Source: Haliotis asinina
Taxonomy: Eukaryota > Mollusca > Gastropoda > Lepetellida > Haliotidae
Assembly (NCBI RefSeq): GCF_037392515.1
Contig: NC_090287.1
Coordinates: forward strand, 9,717,501-9,781,500
Direction of reading: 5' to 3'
Length of the DNA: 64,000 nucleotides
The position numbers and the translations under genes are program-made. The notes under the pieces were generated by a model. The model ran no database searches. It was not told the origin of the DNA and saw nothing but the letters and a program-made list of their open reading frames with translations. Below, one piece after another: positions 1 through 11,700 of this stretch; positions within the stretch are counted from its first letter, which is position 1, and each line of letters begins with the position of its first letter.

Positions 1-327
1 ATTAGCGTAAACCCCAGACGGTGGCTAAGGCTATAATAGCATACAGTCGAAACCCTGTTTATCCGGACCTTTTGGTTCTATTCGAAAATCGTCCGGATAG
101 CGAGGCGTCCGGTTAACTGAATCAAACATGAAAAACGTGTTCATGATGTATATTGAACATTTATTCATGGAATTCATTAATAGTAAAAACAGTAAATCAT
201 AACATATAACATACGCATAAATGCACCGCCAATACTTTCCGTATGCTGACATTACATGTGCACATTATACATGTACAACTTGCATCACATGTTACCTATG
301 TAGCATATCATTTCCGGAAAAAGTCTG

Positions 328-770
328 TCACAGTTGTTTGTTTTCTTGGTTTGATGTCTTCCAGTTTTTTTTAACTAAGTCTATAACCAAATTCACCGTT
401 GATTCGTCTCCACTGCCCTCGTAGAATGGGAGCAAATTGTTAGTGTTTTCAAAAGCTTGAGATACTGTCGGAAAAACAACTGTTTCTGTTTCATCATCCT
501 CAGACTGGTCGTCTGTCGGCTGTACTTTGGTGATGATTTCTTCATCAGTCAGCTCTTGACTGGTTTCCACGACTGTGTCTTCATCCACATATTGTTCAAC
601 AGTTGGAATGTCATCACCATCACTCTGGGGTAACTGCGCAATAAAATCCCACAGCTCGGCAAGGGGGATATCATCCTCGTCTTCGTCCATAGTAACAGTT
701 GGTAACGGAATTATATCAGCATGTGTAAAACAATTGCTAATACTCTTTGCACTGACATCATCCCAGGCTT
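328..770 (-). pseudogene. C-terminal part of the Tigger transposase
   Basis: One open frame reads AWDDVSAKSISNCFTHADI and runs into an Asp/Glu-rich tail ending at 328. This is the usual end of Tigger/jerky transposases: a WDDV..TI.NCF motif followed by an acidic tail. It continues upstream (higher coordinates) to the edge of the mariner insertion with LVPPNNTAHIQP. Confidence 0.7.
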
Positions 771-899
771 ACTTCACAAACCGGAATGCTAACCTTAAAG
801 TTAGTGTCTGCAGTTGTTCTCTCTCGGCACAGATGATATAATGTTTCACCAAAGAATTCTTGTAGATAGGCTGTATGTGGGCAGTGTTGTTGGGTGGTA

Positions 900-1969
900 C
901 GAGGGTTGACTGAAAAGTTCTCAGTCTGAGTGTTTTTTCCCCACCAGGTAGAGACAGGTGTTTGCCACCAATGAGGACAATCATCTAGTGAATCATAGAC
1001 ACAAGAACTACAAACGTACTAATAGTTTTATCTCAACTACAGCTCTTTTGGTAAACCTACCCTCTGAAATCATCAGAAATGGACAAAACTGAATACAGGG
1101 CAGTCATCAAGTACTTGCAAAAGAAAGGGATGTCACAACACAGATACATGCTGACATGGTCTCCACTCTAGGGGATGATGCTCCTTCATTTTCCACAGTA
1201 ATGAACTGGGCTGCAGAATTTAAGCGTGGCAGACAAAGCCTTGATGATGACCCACGCTCAGGAAGGCCTTCAACAGCAACCACTGAAGAAAACATCACAC
1301 GAGTGCTCGATATGTTGATGGATGATCGACGATTGACTACTCGACATATTGCTAGTGTAGTGGGCATCTCTCATGAGAGGGTTGAGCATATTATCACCAG
1401 CGAATTAGGAATGACTAAAGTTTCTGCAAGATGGCAGAAGGTGATGGCATCAGTCTTTTGGGATTCCAGGGGTATTCTGCTCATTGATTATCTTGAAAAA
1501 GTTAAACTATCAACGGCAGATACTATGCTGATCTACTGAACCAGTTGCGAGAAGCAATCAAAGCCAAACGACGAGGGATGATCGCTAAAGGTGTCCTCTT
1601 CCACCAAGACAATGCGCCTGTTCACAAATCGGTGGTGGCCATGTCAACAATCCGCGATTGTGGCTTTGAACTCATTGACCATCCTCCTTATTCACCTGAT
1701 TTGGCTCCTTCTGACTTCCACCTGTTCCCCAAAATGAAAAGGGAACTCGCCGGTCGCCATTTTGCAAGTAATGATGACGTCATTTCCGCTGTGACTGATT
1801 TTTTTAGGGTAGCTGAAGAAGATTTCTTCCTGACCGGGATTCGGGCCTTTCAGCATCGCTGGCAAAAGTGTGTGAACTTGGAAGGGGACTATGTAGAAAA
1901 ATAAATTACAAACGTGGACTTTGTAACTTTTTTTCACATGGAGGCTTAGAACTTTTCAGCCAACCCTCG
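900..1969 (+). mobile_element. mariner element nested in Tigger, internally deleted
   Basis: Inverted termini CGAGGGTTGACTGAAAAGTT at 900 and its near-perfect complement ending at 1969 are flanked by TA target duplications (898-899, 1970-1971). The transposase starts at ATG 1079 (MDKTEYRAVIKYLQKKGM), loses one base near 1135, and resumes in the frame from 1156 with the GRPSTATTEENI and DRRLTTRHIA helix-turn-helix blocks. After KVSARW the reading jumps to KVMASVFWD, so about 80-90 residues with the first catalytic Asp are missing. A further shift near 1500 leads to HQDNAPVHKS and YSPDLAPSDFHLF, the second and third Asp of the DD34D triad, ending at 1904. It cannot encode a working transposase, although both ends look intact. 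Confidence 0.92.
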
Positions 1970-1970
1970 T

Positions 1971-2838
1971 AGGTAGTGCACCCTGACATTGGTTAGTCGA
2001 ACATCCTTGTTATTGTGGCTGGCAGCATTGTTTAACAGTAGGACAACAATACGGCCTTTAAGACGCATGGTCTTGTCAAAACATCTCAGCCTGTCAGTGA
2101 ACAATTCACTGGTCATCCATGCGTTGGTGTTTGGCGATAACAGACATAGACTTCGGGGTTAAAATCTTGACCAAAGCACCTCGGTCGCCTTGCCTTGCCA
2201 ATGACAAATGCTCTCATCTTCATTGTCCCACTGGCATTGGAACAAAGTGCTACTGTGATACGCTCTTTTGACCTTTTGATGCTTGAGCAAGCCTTTGAAG
2301 CAAGAGTGTAATTTATAAAATAAACCTGTCTCATCAAAATTGAAAATATCATCAGGCCTGTAATTCCTCAGCACTGATTTTAACTCTTCTCTCCCTTTAG
2401 ACATTGCTGTTTTGTCTGCTTCGCCCTGATAGTTTTTCTTGGAGAGAGAGAAACGAGATTTGAAATGTGACAGCCAACGTGAATATGAAAAATCCAAAAC
2501 GCCAAGTTGTGTGCCAGACAATTCCGCTTTCTGAACAATCAATGCATCATTTACTGCTGCATTTTTGCTATTCAAGCCATTAATCCAAAGAATTAGGGCT
2601 TCTTCCAAATTTTGGTGTTTTGTATTTCTGGCATGAGAAATAGAGGCCAAATCTTCTGATAGTCCTAACCATTTATCTCAAGACTTAAAGATGTCCACCA
2701 TTGGTAGATTTACCAATGGCATCTCCAAATGGCTTCTCGAAATGTTTGCTGACGTGGTCTAAACTGGCTGAAGGATGGTTTTCTTTAAATTTGGAAATTT
2801 CACACTTCTTGGCTGTGTTTGGCAGGTTGACTCGCCAT
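1971..2838 (-). pseudogene. N-terminal and catalytic part of the Tigger transposase
   Basis: The longest open stretch, 2159-2650, holds the CENP-B-type DNA-binding segment (WLSHFKSRFSLSKKNYQGEA) and the first catalytic Asp (DDIFNFDETGLF). Frameshifts separate it from the helix-turn-helix start near 2838 and from the second catalytic block at about 1975-2120, where Asn replaces Asp. The reading continues on the other side of the mariner insertion, which shows that the mariner arrived later. Confidence 0.75.
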
Positions 2839-4046
2839 TATGCCAAATGCCTGTCTACAGAAATGTGACGGGATGTTATATACAGTAAAATGTGTTTTCG
2901 TAACTGATGAGATGTTCTCACACCTGCCATAACTCAAGTGACATGTCTCCCTAGTGTTTTGATGGGTAAGTAACAAATTCACATCAAAACACCTGCCAAC
3001 AGATTAACAGGCGTCCCTAATGTTTTGGTAGGTAACTGCTCAGTTCACATCAAATGCCTCCAGAGAGATTAACAGTCAATACACTTAGTCATGTGGAAAA
3101 GAGTACTGACATGTGCACAGATACTTCCGTCCGGATAAGTGGATCATTTTCAAATGGAAATATACAAGAATGGGTTGAAAATTTGTCGTCCGGGTCCGGA
3201 AGCGCAAGGTCCAGCTTAGAGAGTACCATGACTGAAGGAAAGTTTCATTTCACCTAAATTTCGTCCGGAAAGGCGGGGTTTCTTTGGGTGTCACAATGAA
3301 TCATACGCTAGTCAATTTAGTTAACTGAGTAAAGTACACAAGGTATTTTTAGACCTAATGGGTTTTAGGTGATTCTGGAGTGTTTTTTTGGATTCCCAGA
3401 TTTGTAATTAATGAAGTAAATGTGACTTTTTTTTTGAGTAAAATATGCAAATGTGCAAGTTATCTGGAGCTCTGGTATGGAAAATCAAGACATTCTGTAA
3501 ACATGAAGCCATCTCCATGAGTTTCTGATGTTTGGTTACTACTCATATATTTGTCCATTAGGATAAATCTTGAAGTCATACTTTCCCTAAAATGTTGTTT
3601 CATCCAATGAACACATATTCGAAACGAACACATATTCGAAACGAAGCCAAAGTGTTGTCAATTGCTTTAAGCAACAAAGTCAACAAGGTAACAAAAAGAC
3701 ATATTAGTAAAAGCTTGTATAAGCATTAATATATACAAAGCATAGCTAAATGACACATCTGAAAGTGGCGTTGCATAACAGAATGCTGGATGTTAAAAAG
3801 AGGATGAGGTAAAACATTTTATACCATGGTGAAGATGCCATGATAAGGAAATACTTTGATAATGATGCCAAGGACAAACTGATTGGATGACTGGATGAAC
3901 AGGACAATGAAGGTTGAAGGTCAGAGGATTGACTTTCAGCAGGTGAATGATTTGTGCCTTAAACTCTGTTTCAGTTCCTGAGCTGATACAGATTTTAGAC
4001 GTTCACCACTTTACATGTTAGTGGTGATAAACCAGGGACACTGATG

Positions 4047-4200
4047 AGGAGTGAGTTTAGTTTTACGCCACTTTTAGCAATATTTCAGCAATATTACGAT
4101 AGAAATGGGCTTCACACATTGTACCAATGTAGGGACTAGAACTCACGTCTCCGGCTTTACAAGTGAACACTCTAACCACTAGGCTACCCCACTGCCCCTC
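4047..4200 (-). repeat. tRNA-derived SINE
   Basis: Read on the minus strand it starts GGGGCAGTGGGGTAGCC, has an A-box (TAGCCTAGTGG) and a B-box (GTTCTAGTCC), and ends with ATATTGCTAAAAGTGGCGTAAAACTAAACTCACTCC. That is a pol III promoter head plus the 3' tail found in the other SINEs here. Confidence 0.7.
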
Positions 4201-4589
4201 ACAAATTAGGCTGAACCAATCAGATCATGGCACATCAACGAGACACAACTCTACACCAAACATTGCAGTAACAACTCAGCCATCATTCTGACAGAGTTGA
4301 TTTGGATCATTTCTGACCTAAAATCTCAGGAATCCAAAATTTACATTAAACTTGTGAGAGAGTATATTGGTGAATATTGATCAGAAAACTCAAGGACCTT
4401 CGATTTTACATATCCAAGTTCTAAATCAGAAGCAGCAGAATCTGACTTAATGCGCTTTCAAACCAGACATGGAAAGAATTTGAGGGTTTTTCCAGCATGT
4501 ATGAATGCAGAGGGGTAACAGTTGTGATCATCATGAATCTGCATTGTCTGTACTCTCAGTCTACACTGGAGGTAGACCTGAAGCAAGAA

Positions 4590-4737
4590 GAGTGAGGTAG
4601 TTTAAACCACTTTCAGCAATACTCCAGCAATATCATGGGGGAAAACCAGAAATGATCTTCATATATTGAACCCATGTGAGGAATCAACCCGGGTCTTTGG
4701 GGTGACGAGCGAACACTTTCACCACCAGGCTAGAAGA
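4590..4737 (-). repeat. Degraded tRNA-derived SINE
   Basis: This has the same organisation as the copy at 4047. On the minus strand a CTAGCCTGGTGGTGAAAG A-box region, a CCCGGGTTGATTCC B-box and a degraded ATATTGCTGGAGTATTGCTG tail can be made out. Confidence 0.55.
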
Positions 4738-5673
4738 AGTAGAGGAAAATGGGGCTGAGGACAAAGGATCAAGCTGGTGATATAAGATACTGAAAGTTAA
4801 AATAATCTCACATGTCAGTCATCGCTGACATAATAACCTTCAATAAAGGTTTGTAGAGACTGGACACAAAGCAGGCATGACAGATCAAGATCCCATATAA
4901 TGAACTGTTTCTAACTTTCTTGTGAACAACTTGAGGAATGTTGGAATAATTACTGTATTATCTGTGTGTAATTGTGAAGGGAATAAAAGATCCAATTTCC
5001 TAAAACCACAAGCTAGGGACTCTACAAGACAATACAGCATGCAGGGATTCATTTCAGATCAATTACCATGATAATGCAGAAATCAGGGATGAGAATGGGT
5101 ATGAGTGAAAAAAGAAGAAAATGAGCCAGGGTCTTGGGGGCTGCAGGTCCACATGCCATATCCAAGATTTACAAGAATGACCACAGTGTGATCAAATGTG
5201 AGAGATGTAGAAAATTCTCATCATCAAGAAATATATCAACAGAAATTTGGAAAGACAGTGTCCCTTATTTCACTGAAGGCCATCAGAAGGCCATCAGCTA
5301 AATCATTTCTAAGTAAGGACAAGGAGAATGACAAGGGCAATGACAAAGACCATTTTACACATTTCCTTAGTTTCGAAGCAACACAAAAAAAAGATTATAT
5401 GAACTAGGGAAATACAGGAAGTCTGAGAGTCAAACCATTCTGTGTACCCTAACAATGTACCCCAAGTGGTACCCAGTACAACAATGATCCCTTCAGCATG
5501 GGTTAAGGGGATGATATGTTAAATGAAAATCTACACTAGTTCCAACAAACTGTAGAAGCAACAAACTGCACCAGACACAACCTGAGCAACTGAACACCCA
5601 TAAGATGCTGGGCTAAAATCTGCTTCACATGCATAAGTGTCAGTGAGACAAGATCTAGGCAAAACAGCATTAC

Positions 5674-5736
5674 ATGTGTATAGTCTCTGCTCATCTCCCA
5701 GCCTTTGGCAAATTCGTATTCAAAACCTTCTGCACC
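5674..5736 (-). CDS. MAP4K3: Possible MAP4K3 exon 14
   Basis: Acceptor catgttgcag|GGTGC, donor ACAT|gtaatg, phase 0 at both ends, encoding [21 protein letters not shown] cannot align it to the linker of other MAP4K3 proteins, so it is supported only by splice signals and phase. Confidence 0.35.
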
Positions 5737-8700
5737 CTGCAACATGTGCAATGTTAGTTTAACAGTAACGCAGTGATGATTCAACATCCTTATTATTCCG
5801 ATTTAATCATCACAATATGCAGTAATCACATGAAAGGTAAATCATTTTTTTTGTCATTTGTTTTTTGTTTCAGGTAAGATGAAAAAAAGATCACAGTGAA
5901 ATATCTACTTACATAATAAAAGAATCTGAAAGATCTTTTTTGTTTGATTTCCCACCAACAACAGAGATTTTTTCACAAAATAATCTGTGAACCACTGAAT
6001 AGGGAATAATAGTACTGCATCTTTTCTTGAATGTAGATGGAGTGTATTATATTCATGTAGTCAAACATCCTGCTCTCTTGTTAGTGTGCTGATGTACCTG
6101 GTCAAACATTTATCAGCAACACTGAACTGTTCAGACTGAAGTCAAGTATCCATATCTCTTTCATATGTCATCCAATATTAACTACAGAGCATAATCAGGT
6201 GCATCTTGGATTCAAACCCATGATCAGCAGATCCTGGCATGACCAAGGGAAGCAACTCTTCACACTGCAAGGCTGTGTTTGTTGTTAAGTTCAGACATAG
6301 ATAACATTGTTAGATGCTAAAGCCTGTATTTCAACAAACTCAGTCCATAGTTTCATGCTACATGCACAGATCTCTGTCTATAACTAAACTAACCATACAA
6401 TGGTACTTGATAAAATATCTTAAATATGCTGTCAAAACTGATTCAGTTACTTCCAGCACAATAACAATTACTGTCAATATGTCAAGTTAAAAGACAGAAT
6501 CAAACAATCATGAACTATCTAGGCTGGCAACACTGTCAATTTTCCTTTCATGAACTGTTCCAAGGCATTCATGCTAACCTGTCATGCTTTAGATTTTATC
6601 AAATCAAAGAAGAAAATCTTATGTTATTATTCAAAATTGAAATAGGAAAGAAAACAAGTACATACCTTGGGCGAATCAAAGTTCAAATTTACTGAAAAGA
6701 AACACAGGATATCATTAACCACTGGATATGAATACAGACAGGTAAGTGATTCATGTTTCATAATGCCATGTTGACGCCTATAAAGAGGGTGTTGAGGTAT
6801 TGAGCTTGAAAGTTTCAACAACCACATCATCACAATTTTGGACTGTTTCCGTCATTCTACAACAAAGGGAAGTTTGGCACAGTACACCTGCAGAACTACT
6901 GTTGAACTTGGACTTTTGATCAAATAATACACTTACTGTAATTATTTTCAAGATGAATGATGTCCACGGAATTACCAAAAAATTAAAAAAATTAATTCTG
7001 ACTTTCTTATGGTCATGTGACTACAGAGACTAATTAGCATTGAACTATAGATAGTGATGGTATTTTCATTCTGAAAGGCAACTGTTTTGTGGCCTGACCA
7101 CTTTATCTTCCTGTTACGACAAGTATGGAGAGCTAAAATCCACTTATTTACAGATGGATACATTCTGACTTTAGATCTCACCTTTCAATTCAATACTATT
7201 TGTAGCTTGACTTTGGCGGGCAGTTTTCTTGGATGATATCCTCCGAGGCGCATCCTGTAGGAACTGTACAGAGACAATAAAGAATAGAGTATCTACATGT
7301 ACTATATACAGGTTATGTTGAGGCCTTGGTAACATTCTAAATAGTTTCCAGTTCCATGCAGTAATATGATGAAGATACGACAGATGTCTCTGAATGAATG
7401 ATTGAATCCAAATCAGACAAACACACTATTGATTTAGCAAGCATATTGTAAAAAAATTCATAACTGTAGATCTGACATTCCTCAACTGCTTCTCAAGCGA
7501 TAACCTGAAAATATGGCAAATCATGTTGCATGGACATCTGCATTATAAGTTGTTCACTGGTCACAATGGGACCATGGGCTGATGTACCCTCGATGTTTGT
7601 TTATGTACATGAACCCATGGGCCCCGAGGGACATGTGATAAATGCATTTATCTTACCAAACACCTCAAAGTTAATTCTAGACTGTTTTAAGCATGGTTAT
7701 CGGATCATACACTTCAGCAAACCAGTGTGAATAAAACAATTTGAATATTGCATCCTATTGGAATGCAAGGCAAATCTTTTCGTAGCCATTGCTAGATTTT
7801 GCAGACGACGCAAGAAAAGAACATTTAGAGTTATCTCCCTTCCATCAACTTGAATTTGCAAAACGTCAGTAATTTCCGTACAACATACCTGAGTCAATGT
7901 TATTCGAGATAAAGAATTAAAATCACGAAATGCTGAATGAGTTACAATTGACAACAGAGTGCACTGCAATGCACATTGCTTGTAAGCAGGGTACATTGAA
8001 AAAAATAGAAGAGTGCTCCGCCAATAAGAAAGTGACATTTATATGTGAGGTAAGATAATATGATACGGTACAGTTATAATATGAAGACACAGTCATCAAT
8101 ATCCTCTGCATTACCTCCAATTTCAGTTGAAGTCAAACTTGTTGCAGTGTTCGCGAATAGTGTCTGTCCCTCTGACAAATCTGGCAGATTCCCCAGTGGT
8201 CAGATAGAAATCATGAACCCACCAGTCCCAGTGTCTGACTGAATATTTCACAATGTCTTTGTGTGAAGTAGTTATTTGTGGCATGTGACACTTGTTTGCT
8301 GTTTATAAATCTTATGTTTGTTATCATATAATGTAAAAAATTTCAATGTCAGTCATAAGAAATGTTAAATATATAATGTTTGTTTAACCTAATTCTGTGG
8401 GTCCTGTGAATTTTCAGTGGGTCGGACAGACATCTGAAACTTACAGGACCCAGTGTCCTGTTACTTTGAAACACCACCGTGAACACTGTTGTTGCCATGG
8501 AAACGCAGGTGCTGCTACCGAAAAAGATAAACGTGCACAGACGGATAGACGGGGTGGATTTTAATACCCCTGCAAAACGCGTTGCTGGGGATAACAAACC
8601 ATCACACTATTTTCGCAACAGTAATAACTTACACAATAAGAGGTCCCATAAATACTTTAGTACTGTGGATATAGTCAAGTGATAAGTCATTGTTATTATC

Positions 8701-11700
8701 CTTACCCCATCATCATCTTCTGACATCTCATAATGGTTGGTTGTGGTAGGGTTCCTTGACTTCTCCAACAAGTCTTTTATTACGCGTCTACTTATATCAA
8801 GCTGCAGGAACGGATGCTGCAACAGAAACAGACTGACATTACTAGAAGTAACAAAACAAGTACCTCACCTGTCTTCTTGTGGAAGACTATTTCATGTTAA
8901 CTGTCAGCTGATGGCAGATAAGGAAATATGATTCTGGTGCATAGTATCATAGTCAACATCTTATTTGATATTTTAAGTGAGTGCATGAATCAAGTTTTAC
9001 ACCACACTCAGCAATATTGCCGCCACATGGCGGCGGTATGTAAATAATTGAATCTGGAACAGAAGATCCAGCATGAGCATCGATCAGCACAATTGGGAAC
9101 CAATGACATGTCAATCAGTCAGTGAGCGTGACCAACCAATCCCGTTGGTCACCTCTTGTGACAGTCATTTGCCTTTTGTGGCAAGTATGGACTGCTGAAG
9201 ACCTATTCTGCCCCCGGTATTCATGGGTCTGACATTTTAAGGCACAACAGGAACTACAACATAAGCATCTGTGTGGTCATGTACCTCAGTAAGTCATGCT
9301 TTAAAATGGCAGTGATGTCACCATTAAAGCACCACACATAAAGAAAATGTACTATCAACTACTGAGTCTAACAAAACCTTATGGGAGGTCGTGTCAGGTA
9401 ACCTTTAAGACTGACCAATCAGAACACAGCTTACCAAATTGCGAAAGTGCACATTCACACATACCTTTTGAACTTTTTATCTCGAAAAGGTTCGTACCCG
9501 AACGATTCCAAATGCTATTTGCGTACGCTCGCTTCCAGGTGATGAACATGGTGCACGTACAAGCATGACAAACAGTTGCTGAATATAGTGTTTTGCCAAT
9601 ATTCATGGATGTTATCTTGCGGAAATATTAGCTAATGGTAACCATGTCAACAGAAACCCAAAAGTGTATATACTGCAGGTCCAATAACTGTGTTATATGC
9701 AGATTTTTGTTTGTGGACAGATGTGTGTCAGTGACCTGAATATTTTGAAAGTCCCTCCGATCTCTAAATAGTAGTCGATGTCTGGTTGGTTAAATCTATT
9801 TATGTGTCTCGCGTTTGATTGGACGGTCATTGGTCGCTCAAAGGTTACCAGATGCGACCTTCTACTGGGTTTTGTTAGACTCAGTGGTGGAGTGTAATGT
9901 TATACACTGAGACAAAGTTTACTTAGACTGACAAATGCAGTGACATACAGGCAGTGGCACACAGAGTTAAAAACAAAGTATGATATAGTGATATGCAGAG
10001 AGTAGCAGACACACATACACACGTGACAGAGGCAGACAGACAGTGACATACAGAGCCATACAGATGCAGATATACAAATGCAACGACACAATGTAAGTTG
10101 TTCACAGGTCACGAGTGGGAGATGGATTGATGTACCCTCAATATTTCGTTTCCCTGAGTCCGAAGGCCACGGGAAAGACAGGCAGACAGACAGACATATG
10201 TACATACAGAAACACAGAAATGTAGAAATACACAGATACAGGCATACATATACCAATGCAATGACATAAAGACGTATGCACACAGATATACTATGTGCAT
10301 TGAGTGAGTTTCATTTTACACCCCACCTGCCAAATTGCCAGTTACATGGCGATAGTCTGAAAATAATCCAGTCTGGACCAGACAATCAAATGATCAACAG
10401 CATCAGCATCAATCTATGCAAATGGGATACAATGACATGCCAACCAAGACAGCGAACCTGACCACCCGATCCTTTTAGTCAGCTCTTACGACAAGCATGG
10501 GTAACTGAAGATCAATTCTAATCGTAATCTTCATAGGTTCTACAGCATACAAATACACGTAGGGAGACATTCAATGACTTACAGAGACACAGATGCAGAC
10601 AAAGTGGTATACAAATGTACAGTATCAGTACAGACATGCAACAACATACAGATATCCATAACGAGACACACCATGACACACACAAGACATACAGACATGC
10701 AATGATATATACAGACATACAGTGACATACAGAGACCTACATACAGATAACATATAGTAAACAATGACAGACTGTTTCTCTCACAGAGGTACAGCCATAC
10801 AGTGACATACCTCTAACAACTTATCAGCTGGGGGCCTCTTCTTTGGATTCTTAGTCAGAGTAACTTTGACAAAATGTTGAAAGACTGTGGTCCTGTGAAC
10901 AACAGATGAATGAACAGTCTTAGCATTTACTGGTAGTTTTGGATTGGTCATTCATTAACAAGGATTTCAGTCAGTACCTGGGACACACATAAATGTAGCT
11001 AACATTACAGGGATTGAAATGGCAAGGTTAAATTATTATCTGTGTGCCCTTATGGCACACTTGATTTGTTTGTGAAAGTGCATTTAAGAATGAATAAACT
11101 CTTTTAACAATTACGTATGAAAAACTTACGAAGAGTCTTAAGCGGAACACCAAAGTCTTTCTTAAACAATGTCTGGTTAAATAATACTGAGCGATTAAAA
11201 GTTGACGAAGAGCAGTCTGCTTGACTCTCGCCCGCCAATGAAACCACAGACAGGTTACATAACTCTGTCGCCAGAGCCCTGCAGTGATGTCATTTAAGGA
11301 AGGATTTTCAGTTAGTTGTATATAAACTCAGTAACAAGTTTGTCAATTTGCTGATTTCCCAACGAAAAAAAAGACATGCTGAATTGTTGTGTTGCTGTCA
11401 TATGCTCCCAGCTGTCAGGTGGTGATGTTACCATGCCAAGATTTAGACCAGCATTATTTTATTACTCATGAAGTGAATGTTACAATCACAACATATGCAT
11501 TCATGTAATGTTTAAAGTGAGAGTCGTGGTGACCTTGAAACTAAGACAACGGTCACCCAAATCTACTGGTGTCTGCGCATTCCCCCAATGTAGTCTGTCA
11601 CCAAATGTGAAGACACTGGGTATAACAGTTCATGAGATATCACATCAACAAGAGTTTGAAAAGCCGTCAAAGAGTTGTGGTGACCTTGAAAATAAGGTCA

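Larger units (their letters stand above)
44..3290 (-). mobile_element. Tigger/pogo-like DNA transposon, decayed
   Basis: The left end starts CAGTCGAAACCCTG after a TA (42-43). The right end, read inverted, carries a matching GAAACCCCG...TCCGGACG terminus, eroded in its last bases. On the minus strand a transposase can be followed from an ATG at 2838 down to 328. It shows a psq-type helix-turn-helix remnant (FKENHPSASLDHVSKHFEK), a CENP-B-like DNA-binding segment, then a DDE block with the first catalytic Asp in NFDETGLFYKL. The second catalytic motif reads VLLLNNAASH where relatives have LLDN, so the second Asp is replaced by Asn. PPNNTAHIQP and an acidic tail follow. The frame is shifted in several places and split by the mariner inserted at 900-1969. 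It is therefore dead. If the MAP4K3 gene continues to the left, this element lies in one of its introns. Confidence 0.85.
3291..5673. other. Non-coding stretch, probably MAP4K3 intron
   Basis: I see no convincing exon on either strand. The stretch holds two tRNA-derived SINE copies and an 18-bp direct duplication at 3609-3644 (ACACATATTCGAAACGA twice). Short open frames such as 5198-5407 have no splice context or family resemblance. If the kinase gene continues leftwards, this is intron. Confidence 0.5.
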
